Origin: Deltaproteobacteria bacterium
Lineage (GTDB): Bacteria; Myxococcota_A; Polyangia; Haliangiales; Haliangiaceae
Direction of reading: 5' to 3'
Length of the DNA stretch: 38,863 nt
Assembly: GCA_021413675.1 (NCBI GenBank)
Contig: JAIOQA010000113.1
Coordinates: 1 to 38,863 of the forward strand
The translations under genes were made by a program, and so were the position numbers. Under the pieces are notes generated by a model that saw nothing but the letters and a program-made list of their open reading frames with translations, ran no database searches and was not told where the DNA came from. Each line of letters starts with the position of its first letter. Position 1 is the stretch's first letter. Of the stretch, positions 19,288-26,519 are shown piece after piece.

Positions 19288-19877
19288 TCCGGCCCCGTCG
19301 CGTGCATCGCGGCCAGCGCCTCGGGCGTGTCGACGTCGCGCCGCACGCCAGGATCGTCGACCGCGACGCGCACGGTGCGGGCCGCCCGCAGCACGCCGCG
19401 CGCGCCATCGGGGTGATCGCCCGCGATGAGCGCGGGCCAGAGCGCGCGGCCGACCAGCGCCGGATGGCCGCCGCGCTCCGCGAAGGTCGGGATCGCCGCG
19501 TCGGCGTCGCCGCGCGCCGCGCAAAGCTGCGCGATCACGTGGGCGGCGATGCGCGGATGATCGACCGGCCAGAGCAGCCCCGCGTCGAGCGCGCGATCCT
19601 CGACGAGCGCCGCGAACCCGCGCGCGATCGAGCTCGCCATGCCGCGCGCGGGATCGTCGTTCCACGCGATCGCGAGGCCGAGCGCGCGCGCCGCCGCGCG
19701 GATCGGCTCGCCGTGCGGTGGCCCCGCGACCACGACGATCGCCTCCACGCCCGCGGCCCGCGCGGTGCGCGCGATCGCCGCGAGGAAGGTCTCGCCGCCG
19801 TCGAGCTGACACAGCGCCTTCGCGACCCCGCCGAGCCGCGCGCCGGCGCCGGCGGCCAGGACCACCGCGCCGATCAC
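19284..19877 (-). CDS. MocA/MobA-like nucleotidyltransferase
   Basis: The 197-residue protein opens with the nucleotidyltransferase signature VVLAAGAGARLGGVAKAL and continues with WNDDPARGMASSIARG, LLWPVDHPRIA and FAERGGHPALVGRALW, which are typical of MocA (CTP:molybdenum cofactor cytidylyltransferase). MocA-type enzymes make the MCD cofactor of xanthine dehydrogenase-family enzymes. It overlaps xdhC upstream (GTGA, GTG start at 19877) and the lipoprotein downstream. No xanthine dehydrogenase structural genes are in the window. MobA-type activity with GTP is less likely given the XdhC partner. Confidence 0.85.
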   Translation of the reverse strand: MIGAVVLAAGAGARLGGVAKALCQLDGGETFLAAIARTARAAGVEAIVVVAGPPHGEPIRAAARALGLAIAWNDDPARGMASSIARGFAALVEDRALDAGLLWPVDHPRIAAHVIAQLCAARGDADAAIPTFAERGGHPALVGRALWPALIAGDHPDGARGVLRAARTVRVAVDDPGVRRDVDTPEALAAMHATGPE

Positions 19878-20854
19878 GGCGCCTCACCGCCGCCGGGCGC
19901 GGTCCAGGCCCGGGCGACCGTGCGCCCGCGCCGCAGCGCGACCAGCTCGGCGGCGATCGCGACCGCGATCTCGGCCGGCGTCTCGGCGCCCAGATCGAGC
20001 CCGATCGGCGCGTGCAGCCGGGCCCAGCGCGCGTCGTCGATGAGGCCCTTGGCGCGCAGCCGCTTCTCGAAGCGTCCGACCTTGCCGCGGCTGCCGATGA
20101 GCCCGAGGTACGACAGCTCGTCGTTGCCGATGATCGCCTCGAGCAGGCGCTGATCGAGCGCGTGATCGCGGGTCACGATGAAGACGTGATCGCCCGCGCC
20201 GAGCGGCCCGATCGCGCGCGCGAGATCGGCGAGCTCGAACGACTCGATCACCCGCGCGGCCCACGGCGCGGGCGGGGCCAGCGCCCCGGTCTCGCCGTCG
20301 TCGCACAGGATCACCTCGAAGCCGAGCGCCGCGACCAGCGGGCCGAGCGCGCGGCCGACGTGGCCCGCCCCGACGACGATCGCCCGCGGCGTCGGGCCGC
20401 ACAGCTCGATCAGCCGATCGTCCGCGGCGCGCGGCAACACGAGCGCGCGCTCGTCGCCGACCGGCGGGCGCGCGACCAGCGGCCCGCCATCGGCCGGCGT
20501 CTCGACGACGACCCAGCGCCGCTCGTCCGCCGCCCGGACAATCTCGGCGAGCGCGGCCCGGCTCGCCGCGGCCGGGCCGATCGCGATCGCCATCTTCCCG
20601 CCGCAGCACATGCCGAGATCGCGGACGAGGTGGTGGACCACGCGGCGCGGCGCACCGCCCGCGGCGACCTCGCGCGCCGCCGCGGTCACCTCGACCTCGA
20701 TGCGGCCGCCGCCGATCGTGCCGTCCTGGCCCTCGGCCCAGACCGCCATGCGCGCGCCGAGGTGGCGCGGCGTCGAGCCGGCGCACGCGACCACCGTGGC
20801 CAGCGCGAGCGGCTGGCCGCGGTCGAGAGCGTCGAGCACCGCGCGCACGTCCAT
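19874..20854 (-). CDS. xdhC: XdhC-family molybdenum-hydroxylase maturation protein
   Basis: XdhC proteins hold molybdenum cofactor, help add its terminal sulfur and insert it into xanthine dehydrogenase-type enzymes. The N-terminal domain has VVACAGSTPRHLGARMAV, GTIGGGRIE and the CCGG motif (C83, C84 in LGMCCGGKM). The C-terminal domain is a Rossmann fold with IVVGAGHVGRALG at about 159-172 and VFIVTRDHALDQRLLE, YLGLIGSRGKVGRF. The length (326) is normal. ATG 20854 follows a TATGCT box by 8 bases. It leads the xdhC-mocA-lipoprotein operon and is divergent from the receiver/PilZ gene. Confidence 0.92.
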   Translation of the reverse strand: MDVRAVLDALDRGQPLALATVVACAGSTPRHLGARMAVWAEGQDGTIGGGRIEVEVTAAAREVAAGGAPRRVVHHLVRDLGMCCGGKMAIAIGPAAASRAALAEIVRAADERRWVVVETPADGGPLVARPPVGDERALVLPRAADDRLIELCGPTPRAIVVGAGHVGRALGPLVAALGFEVILCDDGETGALAPPAPWAARVIESFELADLARAIGPLGAGDHVFIVTRDHALDQRLLEAIIGNDELSYLGLIGSRGKVGRFEKRLRAKGLIDDARWARLHAPIGLDLGAETPAEIAVAIAAELVALRRGRTVARAWTAPGGGEAP

Positions 20855-20862
20855 GGCGGCGC

Positions 20863-20868
20863 AGCATA
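20863..20868 (-). promoter_or_regulatory. -10-like hexamer TATGCT before xdhC
   Basis: On the minus strand TATGCT ends 8 bases before ATG 20854, with no ribosome binding site. It shares the 93-base divergent spacer with the promoter of the gene at 20948. Confidence 0.4.
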
Positions 20869-20935
20869 CCCGGCGCGCCCACGAACCGCCGCGCCGGTGA
20901 ATCGCGATCGTTGCCCCGCGGTTCCCGTGGCCTGC

Positions 20936-20941
20936 TACCAT
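20936..20941 (+). promoter_or_regulatory. -10-like hexamer TACCAT before the receiver/PilZ gene
   Basis: TACCAT ends 6 bases before GTG 20948. A TTGCCC at 20911-20916 could be a weak -35 with 19-base spacing. Confidence 0.35.
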
Positions 20942-20947
20942 CGCGCC

Positions 20948-22096
20948 GTGGACGGGATCTGTCGGCTGGTCACCAGCAACAACGTCGACGTGTTCCGGCT
21001 GCTCGGGGCACAGGCGGTGGGGCGGCTCGGCCTGGAGTACGCGATCGCCGCCGATCAGGACGAGCTGATCGCGCTGGTCCAGACCCGGCTCCCGCAGATC
21101 GCGCTGATCGACGTCGAGCTCGCCGGCGGCTCGGGCTACGCGGCGTGCCGCGCGCTCAAGGCCGATGCCGCGACCGCGCGCACCCACGTCGTGCTGCTGC
21201 TCGATCTGCGCCGCGCGGGCGGCCGCCTCGACAAGGCCGCGCTCGACGAGGTCGCCGCGGCGGGCGCCGACGACGTGATGGCGCTGCCCATCCACCCCGA
21301 CGACTTCTACTATCACCTCGCGCGGCTGTCGGGCCTCGCGTTCCGGCAGGGCCGCCGCATCGGCGTGACCCTCGAGATCGCGGTGCCCTCGCACGGCGGC
21401 CGCGGCCAGGTCGTGAACGTCAGCGCCGGCGGCGTCGGCGTGCGCGTGCCCGGGCAGCTCGCCGTCGGCGACGAGGTCGCGGTCCGGTTCGAGCAGGGCG
21501 GCGTGCAATCGCCCGACACCAAGGTCGTGGTCGCGTGGTGCCGACCGTCCGAGGACGGCTACGCCGCGGGCCTGCGGTTCGAGGGCGATCCGCCGATGAA
21601 GACCCGGCTGTTGCTCGAGCAGGTCGCGCTGTTCGACATCAGCTCGACCGACACGGGCACCTCGGTCTCGCTCCACGGCGACTTCACCGAGATGACCCGG
21701 TTCGATGCGCTGACCGCGCGCCTCGCCGGCGTCACCGACCTCGAGTTCGATCTCGCCGCGGTCCGCTACCTGAGCTCGGCCGGCGTGCGCGCGTGGTGCC
21801 ACTTCCTCGGCCAGCTCCAGGGCGTGACGGTGCGCTTCCGGCACTGCTCGATCGCGTTCGCGACCCAGGCCGCGATGGTGCCGCTGGTGCTCGGCGGCGG
21901 CGAGGTGCTGAGCCTCGAGGCGCCGTACCTGTGCGAGACCTGCGACCGCGATGATCTGCGGCTGCTGGAGCCCGGGCTGATCGCGCGCGACGGCGATCGG
22001 CTGATCCCGCCGCGGCTGCACTGCGGGACCTGCGGCGGCGAGCTGATCTTCGACGACGTGCCCGATCGCTACTTCGCGTTCCTGCGCGACGAGTAG
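20948..22096 (+). CDS. Receiver-like / PilZ / STAS-like / zinc-ribbon regulator
   Basis: The 382-residue protein joins four modules. Residues 1-125 are a receiver fold with D55 (LIDVELAGGSGY), but the acidic pair is replaced by Asn (SNNVD) and the distal Lys is missing (ALPIHPDDF), so phosphorylation is doubtful. Residues 131-225 are PilZ-like with R133-x3-R137 and N157-x-S159-x2-G162 plus GLRF, the pattern that binds cyclic di-GMP. Residues 238-325 resemble a STAS domain (GTSVSLHGDF, FDLAAVRYLSSAGVRAWCHFL). The C-terminus has C329-x2-C332 and C359-x2-C362, a likely zinc site. It probably integrates c-di-GMP with protein partnering. The start is GTG. Confidence 0.85.
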   Translation: MDGICRLVTSNNVDVFRLLGAQAVGRLGLEYAIAADQDELIALVQTRLPQIALIDVELAGGSGYAACRALKADAATARTHVVLLLDLRRAGGRLDKAALDEVAAAGADDVMALPIHPDDFYYHLARLSGLAFRQGRRIGVTLEIAVPSHGGRGQVVNVSAGGVGVRVPGQLAVGDEVAVRFEQGGVQSPDTKVVVAWCRPSEDGYAAGLRFEGDPPMKTRLLLEQVALFDISSTDTGTSVSLHGDFTEMTRFDALTARLAGVTDLEFDLAAVRYLSSAGVRAWCHFLGQLQGVTVRFRHCSIAFATQAAMVPLVLGGGEVLSLEAPYLCETCDRDDLRLLEPGLIARDGDRLIPPRLHCGTCGGELIFDDVPDRYFAFLRDE

Positions 22097-22140
22097 CCGC
22101 GCGCGGCCCGTCCGCCGTGCCTGCTGAGCCGGCGCCTTCG

Positions 22141-22156
22141 CGCGCCTCATGGCGCG
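22141..22156. terminator. Short hairpin after the receiver/PilZ gene
   Basis: CGCGCC (22141-22146) pairs with GGCGCG (22151-22156) around TCAT, 45 bases after the stop codon. There is no T-run, so the terminator role is uncertain. Confidence 0.3.
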
Positions 22157-22163
22157 TTCGCGG

Positions 22164-22211
22164 TTGACACGCGTCGCGCGGCAATATACGTAACCAATCA
22201 GATACTAATAT
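22164..22211 (+). promoter_or_regulatory. Promoter and palindromic operator of the arsR-type gene
   Basis: TTGACA at 22164-22169 is a perfect -35; TATACG at 22185-22190 is the nearest -10 candidate (15-base spacing). An inverted repeat ATATnnGTA-N10-TACnnATAT spans 22184-22211, covering the -10, the start point and the first bases of the gene. This position suits autorepression by the ArsR protein. The block is strikingly AT-rich for this genome. Confidence 0.55.
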
Positions 22212-22530
22212 GAACCGCGCCAGGGCCGCCGAGGATGTCTTTCGAGCGATCGCCGATCCCACGCGCCGCGCGATCCTCGATCGCCTGCGCGCCGGATCCG
22301 CGCCCGTCAACGATCTCGCCGCCGACTTCGCGCAGTCGCGACCGGCCATCTCGAAGCACTTGCGGGTGCTCCGCGAGGCGCGCCTGGTCACCGAGCAGAA
22401 GGTCGGGCGCGAGCGGTTCTACACCCTCGAGCCCGCGCCGCTGCAGCGCGCGGCCGGCTGGCTGGAGGGCTACCGCGGGTTCTGGCAGCACAACCTCGAC
22501 CGCCTGAAGCGTCACCTGGAGGAAACATGA
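22210..22530 (+). CDS. ArsR-family winged-helix transcriptional repressor
   Basis: The 106-residue protein is a compact winged-helix regulator: VFRAIADPTRRAILDRLRAG, VNDLAADFAQSRPAISKHLRVLREARLV and GRERFYTLEPAPL are the recognition and wing segments of the ArsR/SmtB fold. There are no Cys or His clusters for metal binding, so it belongs to the non-metal branch often paired with SRPBCC genes. Its stop overlaps the next ATG (ATGA at 22527-22530). The palindrome over its promoter suggests autoregulation. Confidence 0.92.
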   Translation: MNRARAAEDVFRAIADPTRRAILDRLRAGSAPVNDLAADFAQSRPAISKHLRVLREARLVTEQKVGRERFYTLEPAPLQRAAGWLEGYRGFWQHNLDRLKRHLEET

Positions 22531-23006
22531 GCACCGCACGCACGCTCGCTCGCAAGGCCACCGCGATCGCCGATCTCGACTCCGGTCTGGTCCTCGCCCG
22601 GGTCGAGATCGCGGTCCCGCCCGCGCGGGTCTTCACCGCGCTCACCACCGACGAGCTCACCCAGTGGTGGGGCGCACCCGAGATGTACCGGACCACCGCC
22701 CACGCGATCGATCTGCGGGTCGGCGGCGCGTGGCGCAGCTCGGGTGTCGGCGCCGACGGCCACACCTTCCACGTCGGCGGCGAGGTCCTCGCGGTCGAGG
22801 CCCCGCACACGCTCGTGTACACGTGGAAGCCGTCGTGGGACGACGGCCCGGCGACCACCGTGAGCTACCGGCTCGACGCGATCCCGGGCGGCACGCGCGT
22901 CACGGTCCGCCACACCGGCTTCACCAACCCCGCGGTGTGCGGCGATCACGCCACCGGCTGGGAGCGGGTCTTCGGCTGGCTGGGCGACCACCTCGCCGCC
23001 GACTGA
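22527..23006 (+). CDS. SRPBCC (AHSA1-like) protein
   Basis: The 159-residue protein has the START/Bet v1-like fold seen in AHSA1 relatives: EIAVPPARVFTALTTDELTQWWG, DLRVGGAWRS, GEVLAVEAPHTLVYTWKPSWDD, and a final helix GWERVFGWLGDHLA. Such proteins bind hydrophobic ligands in a cavity; the ligand is unknown. The four-base overlap with the ArsR gene is a common two-gene arrangement, suggesting that the ArsR regulator and this protein respond to the same small molecule. Confidence 0.88.
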   Translation: MSTARTLARKATAIADLDSGLVLARVEIAVPPARVFTALTTDELTQWWGAPEMYRTTAHAIDLRVGGAWRSSGVGADGHTFHVGGEVLAVEAPHTLVYTWKPSWDDGPATTVSYRLDAIPGGTRVTVRHTGFTNPAVCGDHATGWERVFGWLGDHLAAD

Positions 23007-23158
23007 TCCGCGCCATCTTCTAGCCGCGCGAACGTAAGCTGCGCGCACGTCGCGCCGCGGACCGCCAGGTTCTCGACGGAAATGCTCACCACCAGCGGTC
23101 ACACTCGACGGGTAGTGTCACGTCAACGGTCGGATACGTGCCGGCCGTCAACCGGGCT

Positions 23159-23825
23159 TCACGATCGCGGCGGGCGCGGCAGGGTCAGCAGGTGATCGAC
23201 GAGCTCGCGCAGGCCCGCGCCTTCCGGACGCTCGGTCAGGAACGCCGGCTTGTGCGCCAGCTCGTCCCACCAGAGGCGAACGTTGGACACGCCGACGCTG
23301 GTCGGGAACCCGCCGAACATCGGCGCGTCGTTGAGCGCGTCGCCGACGAACGAAGCCGGCCTTGCGCACGCGCTGGACCACGTCCTCGGCGGCCTCCTTC
23401 GACAGCGAGGCCTCCTCGTTCCAGTCGATCGCGAGATCGACCTCGCGGTACTTGGAGTCCGACGACAGCCGGGCCCCGGGCACCTTCGACATGACGTCGA
23501 CGGCGGCCTCGTGCATGCGGCGCCGCCACTCGGGCAGCGTCGCCGCGGGCACGCCGTAGATCTTGGCGAGGCGCCGACCTTCGCGGACGAAGGTGACGCC
23601 GCCATTCTCGCTCACGACCGCCGCAACAGGGGCGACGCTCATGAACGCCTGGCCCCACCCGGCCGGTCTCCCGGTTACGAGGATCACCGGGATGCCGGCT
23701 TCGCCGAGCTTCTCGAGCGCGGCGTAGGTGGAAGCCTCGACGCGGCCGCTCGTGGTGAGCGTGCCGTCGACGTCGGAGAAGAGCGCGCGAACAGGACCGC
23801 GAAGCTCGGACAGCGGGAGCGCCAT
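23159..23825 (-). pseudogene. HAD-superfamily phosphatase gene, broken by deletion and frameshift
   Basis: The first 158 residues read as a HAD type IIB phosphatase: FSDVDGTLT (nucleophile D18, D20), VILVTGRPAGWGQAF, SENGGVTFV and LAIDWNEEASL. After KAGF (codon 23352-23354) the frame loses similarity, while the -strand frame starting at 23350 continues FVGDALNDAPMFGGF, the metal-binding motif IV, to a stop at 23159. The roughly 40 residues normally separating these parts (cap end, VNxW region) are absent. The junction is a tandem TTCG-TTCG, consistent with a deletion between short repeats. It starts with ATG 23825. It is unlikely to give an active enzyme. Confidence 0.8.
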
Positions 23826-23865
23826 GGGGCGCCCCTATATCACGGGGCTATCCGAACGGCGATCA

Positions 23866-24105
23866 CTACGCGATCAGCTTGAGCGGCCGATCACCCATCA
23901 GCTCCTCGCCGAGGGGACGCCCCAGCGAGCGATCGCGCTGGCGGCCGAGCCAGTCTTCGAGGTCCAGCGAGTTGAGCCGAACGATGCCCCCCACCTTGAA
24001 TACCGGCAGCGGGTCGGCAGTCCGACGCGCCATGTACCGGCACCACCGCTCCGAACGACCGAGTGCGTGAGCGATACCCTTCCAAGTCTCCACGTAGTTC
24101 GACAT
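23866..24105 (-). CDS. Small AlpA/excisionase-like helix-turn-helix protein
   Basis: The 79-residue protein starts MSNYVETWKGIAHALGRSERWCRYMARR and continues LPVFKVGGIVRLNSLDLEDWLGRQRD, the winged-helix layout of MerR/excisionase-type DNA-binding domains with recognition helix at about 14-28 and a wing at 35-45. I chose ATG 24105 because GAGGAGAA lies just upstream; the frame is open further upstream but that part is not protein-like. No integrase or phage genes are adjacent. Its long upstream region contains the G(T/G)GACA array, a candidate binding site. Confidence 0.75.
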   Translation of the reverse strand: MSNYVETWKGIAHALGRSERWCRYMARRTADPLPVFKVGGIVRLNSLDLEDWLGRQRDRSLGRPLGEELMGDRPLKLIA

Positions 24106-24319
24106 CGTGTTCTCCTCGATTCCCGGTTGGCCCCGGGGGTGGAATGCCTTTCCGTGCCGCAGACAATGCAGTCGGCGTGCCGGAGTGTTGAGGCGTCGTA
24201 AGCGATTGATTGCCCGTCGTGGCTGTCTCGCCGCCAAAACCGCCGTCCGTGGAGTCACGGACACATGGCGGATCGTCGGGTTGCGCTGGGGTAACGAGTG
24301 AGACTGACCTGGCAAAGTC

Positions 24320-24427
24320 GTGACAGCTGGGAACGCGGTGCGTGACACGTCGAGACCGGTCGGTGTGACAGCTCCTGGGACAGGCTCGGGACAGGGCGGG
24401 TACATGGACCTGGGACGGGCTGGGACA
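24320..24427 (+). repeat. Array of G(T/G)GACA direct repeats
   Basis: GTGACA occurs at 24320, 24342 and 24365, and GGGACA at 24377, 24388 and 24422, all on the same strand. Degenerate copies are GGTACA at 24399 and GGGACG at 24412. Spacings are 22, 23, 12, 11, 11, 13 and 10 bases, close to one or two helical turns. Two of the copies extend to GTGACAGCT. The phasing suggests cooperative protein binding; the adjacent HTH protein is the obvious candidate. Confidence 0.6.
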
Positions 24428-24562
24428 TGGACCGCAGGTCCACCCTCGCGGCGTGGGCTGGCGCACGAGCCGACCACACAGATGGCGCGGGCGATCCGTC
24501 TGGCCTGGGGTGCCGCGGAGCGACCGCGCCTCCGGTGTGTGGCAGCACCCGCCCCGGTCCGT

Positions 24563-24568
24563 TATTCT
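24563..24568 (+). promoter_or_regulatory. -10-like hexamer TATTCT before the S55 peptidase gene
   Basis: TATTCT (five of six to TATAAT if one mismatch is shifted; four of six strictly) ends 9 bases before ATG 24578, with no ribosome binding site. Confidence 0.4.
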
Positions 24569-24577
24569 GGACGGCAT

Positions 24578-26449
24578 ATGCATCGAGCCTTTCCGGTCGC
24601 GTTCGGCGCGCTGGTCCTCGGGATCGGCGCGGCGGCCGCGGCGGCCCCGCCCGCGATCTACCCCCTCGCCAAGGTGAAGCGGGGCCAGACCGGCTACGGG
24701 TTGACCACCATGAAGGGCTCGACGCCCGAGCGCTTCACGTTCGAGGTGGTCGACGTCATGCACAACTTCTTGCCTGACGAGGACATCATCCTCGTGAAGT
24801 CGGACGACCCCAAGTTGGCGGTCACCGGCTTCTGGCAAGGGATGTCGGGCAGCCCGCTCTACATCGACGACAAGGTCGCGTGCGCGTTCTCGTACGGCTT
24901 CTCGTTCAACAAGGTCGCGCTCGGCGGCTGCACCCCGATCGAGTACATGACGCGTGACGGGATCGACAAGCATCGGCGAGGGGGCACCACCGGCGGCGTC
25001 GGGACGCCGCCCACCACCATCGTGCCCACGGCGGCGTCCATGGACGAATGGCGGAGGCTCACGCCCAGCGGCTCCCTCGACGAGGCGTGGCGCGCCCTCG
25101 GGCCCGAGCGCGGCGACTGGCTCTCGGCGGTCCCGATGCCGCCCAAGCCGAGCAAGCCAACGAACGACCAGATGATGACGGCCTCGGTACCGCTGGCGCT
25201 CGGCGGCTTCACTGGCCCGGCGTTCGCGAAGGTCGAGCAGATGTTCGGCGACTATGGGCTCGCGCCCATGCGCGCGGGCGGCGCCGGCACGGCCGTGCCA
25301 GGCACCGGGCCCAAGGAGTTCACGATGGGCGGCTCGATCGCCGTCGAGCTCATCCGCGGCGACATGAGCGCCGCGGCGACCGGCACGGTTTCTTACATCG
25401 ACGGCAGCCGCGTGCTGGCGTTCGGGCATCGCCTCTTCCAGGTCGGCGAGCTCTACGCGCCGGTGTCGACCACCAACGTCCACACCGTGGTCCCCTCAGC
25501 ACAGAGCGCGTTCGTCCTGGCGTCGCCGGCGCGCGAAGCCGGCGCGCTGATCCAGGATCAGCAGACCACGATCGCCGCCGACACGATGCTGCGCACGCCG
25601 ATGATCCCGATGGACATCTCGATCGTCACGACCTCGGGAGTCGGCGCATCGGCGCACACCGAGAAGGGCGAGTTCCACGTCCAGCTGCTCGACAACAAGT
25701 TCCTGACTGGCGCGCTCGCCGGCGCCGCGGCAATGAGCGCGGTCAGTCACTACTTGCCCGATCGTGATCACATCACTGCGCGCATCGAGTCGATGGTCAA
25801 GATCAAGGGCGCCGAGCCGCTGCGCTTCGTCGACTACCTCTACGCCAACGACGGCGCAGGCAGCGTGGTCGGCGGCGCTCGCGCGCTGCGCGCGCTGATC
25901 CCGCTGCTCTTCAACCCGTTCGCGCCGGTCGTGGTCGAGCGCATCGAGATGAAGGTCGACATGCGGTTCGCCGCCGACTTCGGCGAGATCAAAGAAGTGC
26001 GGCTGCCGGCCGCGCCGCTGCCGCCGGGCAAGCGCGCGTTCGTCGACGTCGTGCTCGCCACCTACGACGGCAAGGACGTCGTCGATCACGTGCCGGTCGA
26101 TGTCCCGCTCGCGCTCGCCGGCGGCATCGTGCAGCTTGAGGTCTCCGCCGGCGACGGCGCGCGCCTCGACGCGGCCCCGCCGGTGGATCTGCCGTCCTTG
26201 CTGAGCGCGTTCGGCAAGCTCCTGCCCGGCAACGTCTACGCGGTCTCACTGTACGCGTCCGACGAGGGCGTCGCGCTCGACGGCAAGATCGTCCGCGACC
26301 TGCCGGCGTCGGCGCTCGACAAGCTGCACCCCGCGTCGACCACGCAGCGGGTCGCGAGCTACCGCCCGGTGGCGCGCACGCTGTCGCCGGCGGCGCGCGT
26401 CGTCGACGGCAGCGTCACCGTGCTCGTCCGCATCGCCGACGCCAAGTGA
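24578..26449 (+). CDS. Secreted S55 (SpoIVB-like) peptidase-domain protein
   Basis: The 623-residue protein has a Sec signal peptide (MHRAFPVAFGALVLGIGAAA). Residues 30-110 contain VKRGQTGYGLTTMKGSTPERF, DIILVKSDD and WQGMSGSPLYIDDKVACAFSYGFSF, where GMSGSP (S92) is the serine motif of SpoIVB-type peptidases. TGTVSYIDGSRVLAFGHRLFQVGE near the middle carries the likely catalytic His (GH). In B. subtilis SpoIVB the His motif precedes the Ser motif; here the order is reversed. The C-terminal 250 residues are beta-rich with no identified domain. It may process an envelope substrate. A secreted beta-propeller gene follows after 70 bases. Confidence 0.8.
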   Translation: MHRAFPVAFGALVLGIGAAAAAAPPAIYPLAKVKRGQTGYGLTTMKGSTPERFTFEVVDVMHNFLPDEDIILVKSDDPKLAVTGFWQGMSGSPLYIDDKVACAFSYGFSFNKVALGGCTPIEYMTRDGIDKHRRGGTTGGVGTPPTTIVPTAASMDEWRRLTPSGSLDEAWRALGPERGDWLSAVPMPPKPSKPTNDQMMTASVPLALGGFTGPAFAKVEQMFGDYGLAPMRAGGAGTAVPGTGPKEFTMGGSIAVELIRGDMSAAATGTVSYIDGSRVLAFGHRLFQVGELYAPVSTTNVHTVVPSAQSAFVLASPAREAGALIQDQQTTIAADTMLRTPMIPMDISIVTTSGVGASAHTEKGEFHVQLLDNKFLTGALAGAAAMSAVSHYLPDRDHITARIESMVKIKGAEPLRFVDYLYANDGAGSVVGGARALRALIPLLFNPFAPVVVERIEMKVDMRFAADFGEIKEVRLPAAPLPPGKRAFVDVVLATYDGKDVVDHVPVDVPLALAGGIVQLEVSAGDGARLDAAPPVDLPSLLSAFGKLLPGNVYAVSLYASDEGVALDGKIVRDLPASALDKLHPASTTQRVASYRPVARTLSPAARVVDGSVTVLVRIADAK

Positions 26450-26519
26450 GCGCTCGCGCATCCGAGGACGCCCGCGCGTCCGTTCGCTTCGCCACGTCAC
26501 CCTGCACCGAGAGGCTCTC

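Larger units (their letters stand above)
24106..24577. other. 472-base non-coding spacer between divergent genes
   Basis: This spacer separates the minus-strand HTH gene from the plus-strand S55 peptidase gene. It holds the HTH ribosome binding site near 24111-24117, a repeat array at 24320-24427 and a -10-like TATTCT at 24563-24568. Open frames through it have no protein-like features. Confidence 0.6.

Noticed and set aside
23866..24105. The HTH gene as evidence of a prophage.
   Set aside because: No integrase, capsid, tail or terminase genes occur in the window; AlpA-type HTH proteins are also common outside phages.
24320..24427. The GACA repeats as a CRISPR array.
   Set aside because: Repeat units are only 6-9 bases with 5-17-base gaps, far too short, and no cas genes are present.
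24106..24477. Upstream extension of the HTH gene to a larger protein.
   Set aside because: The added part is Pro/Arg-rich and unstructured, and a strong ribosome binding site precedes ATG 24105.
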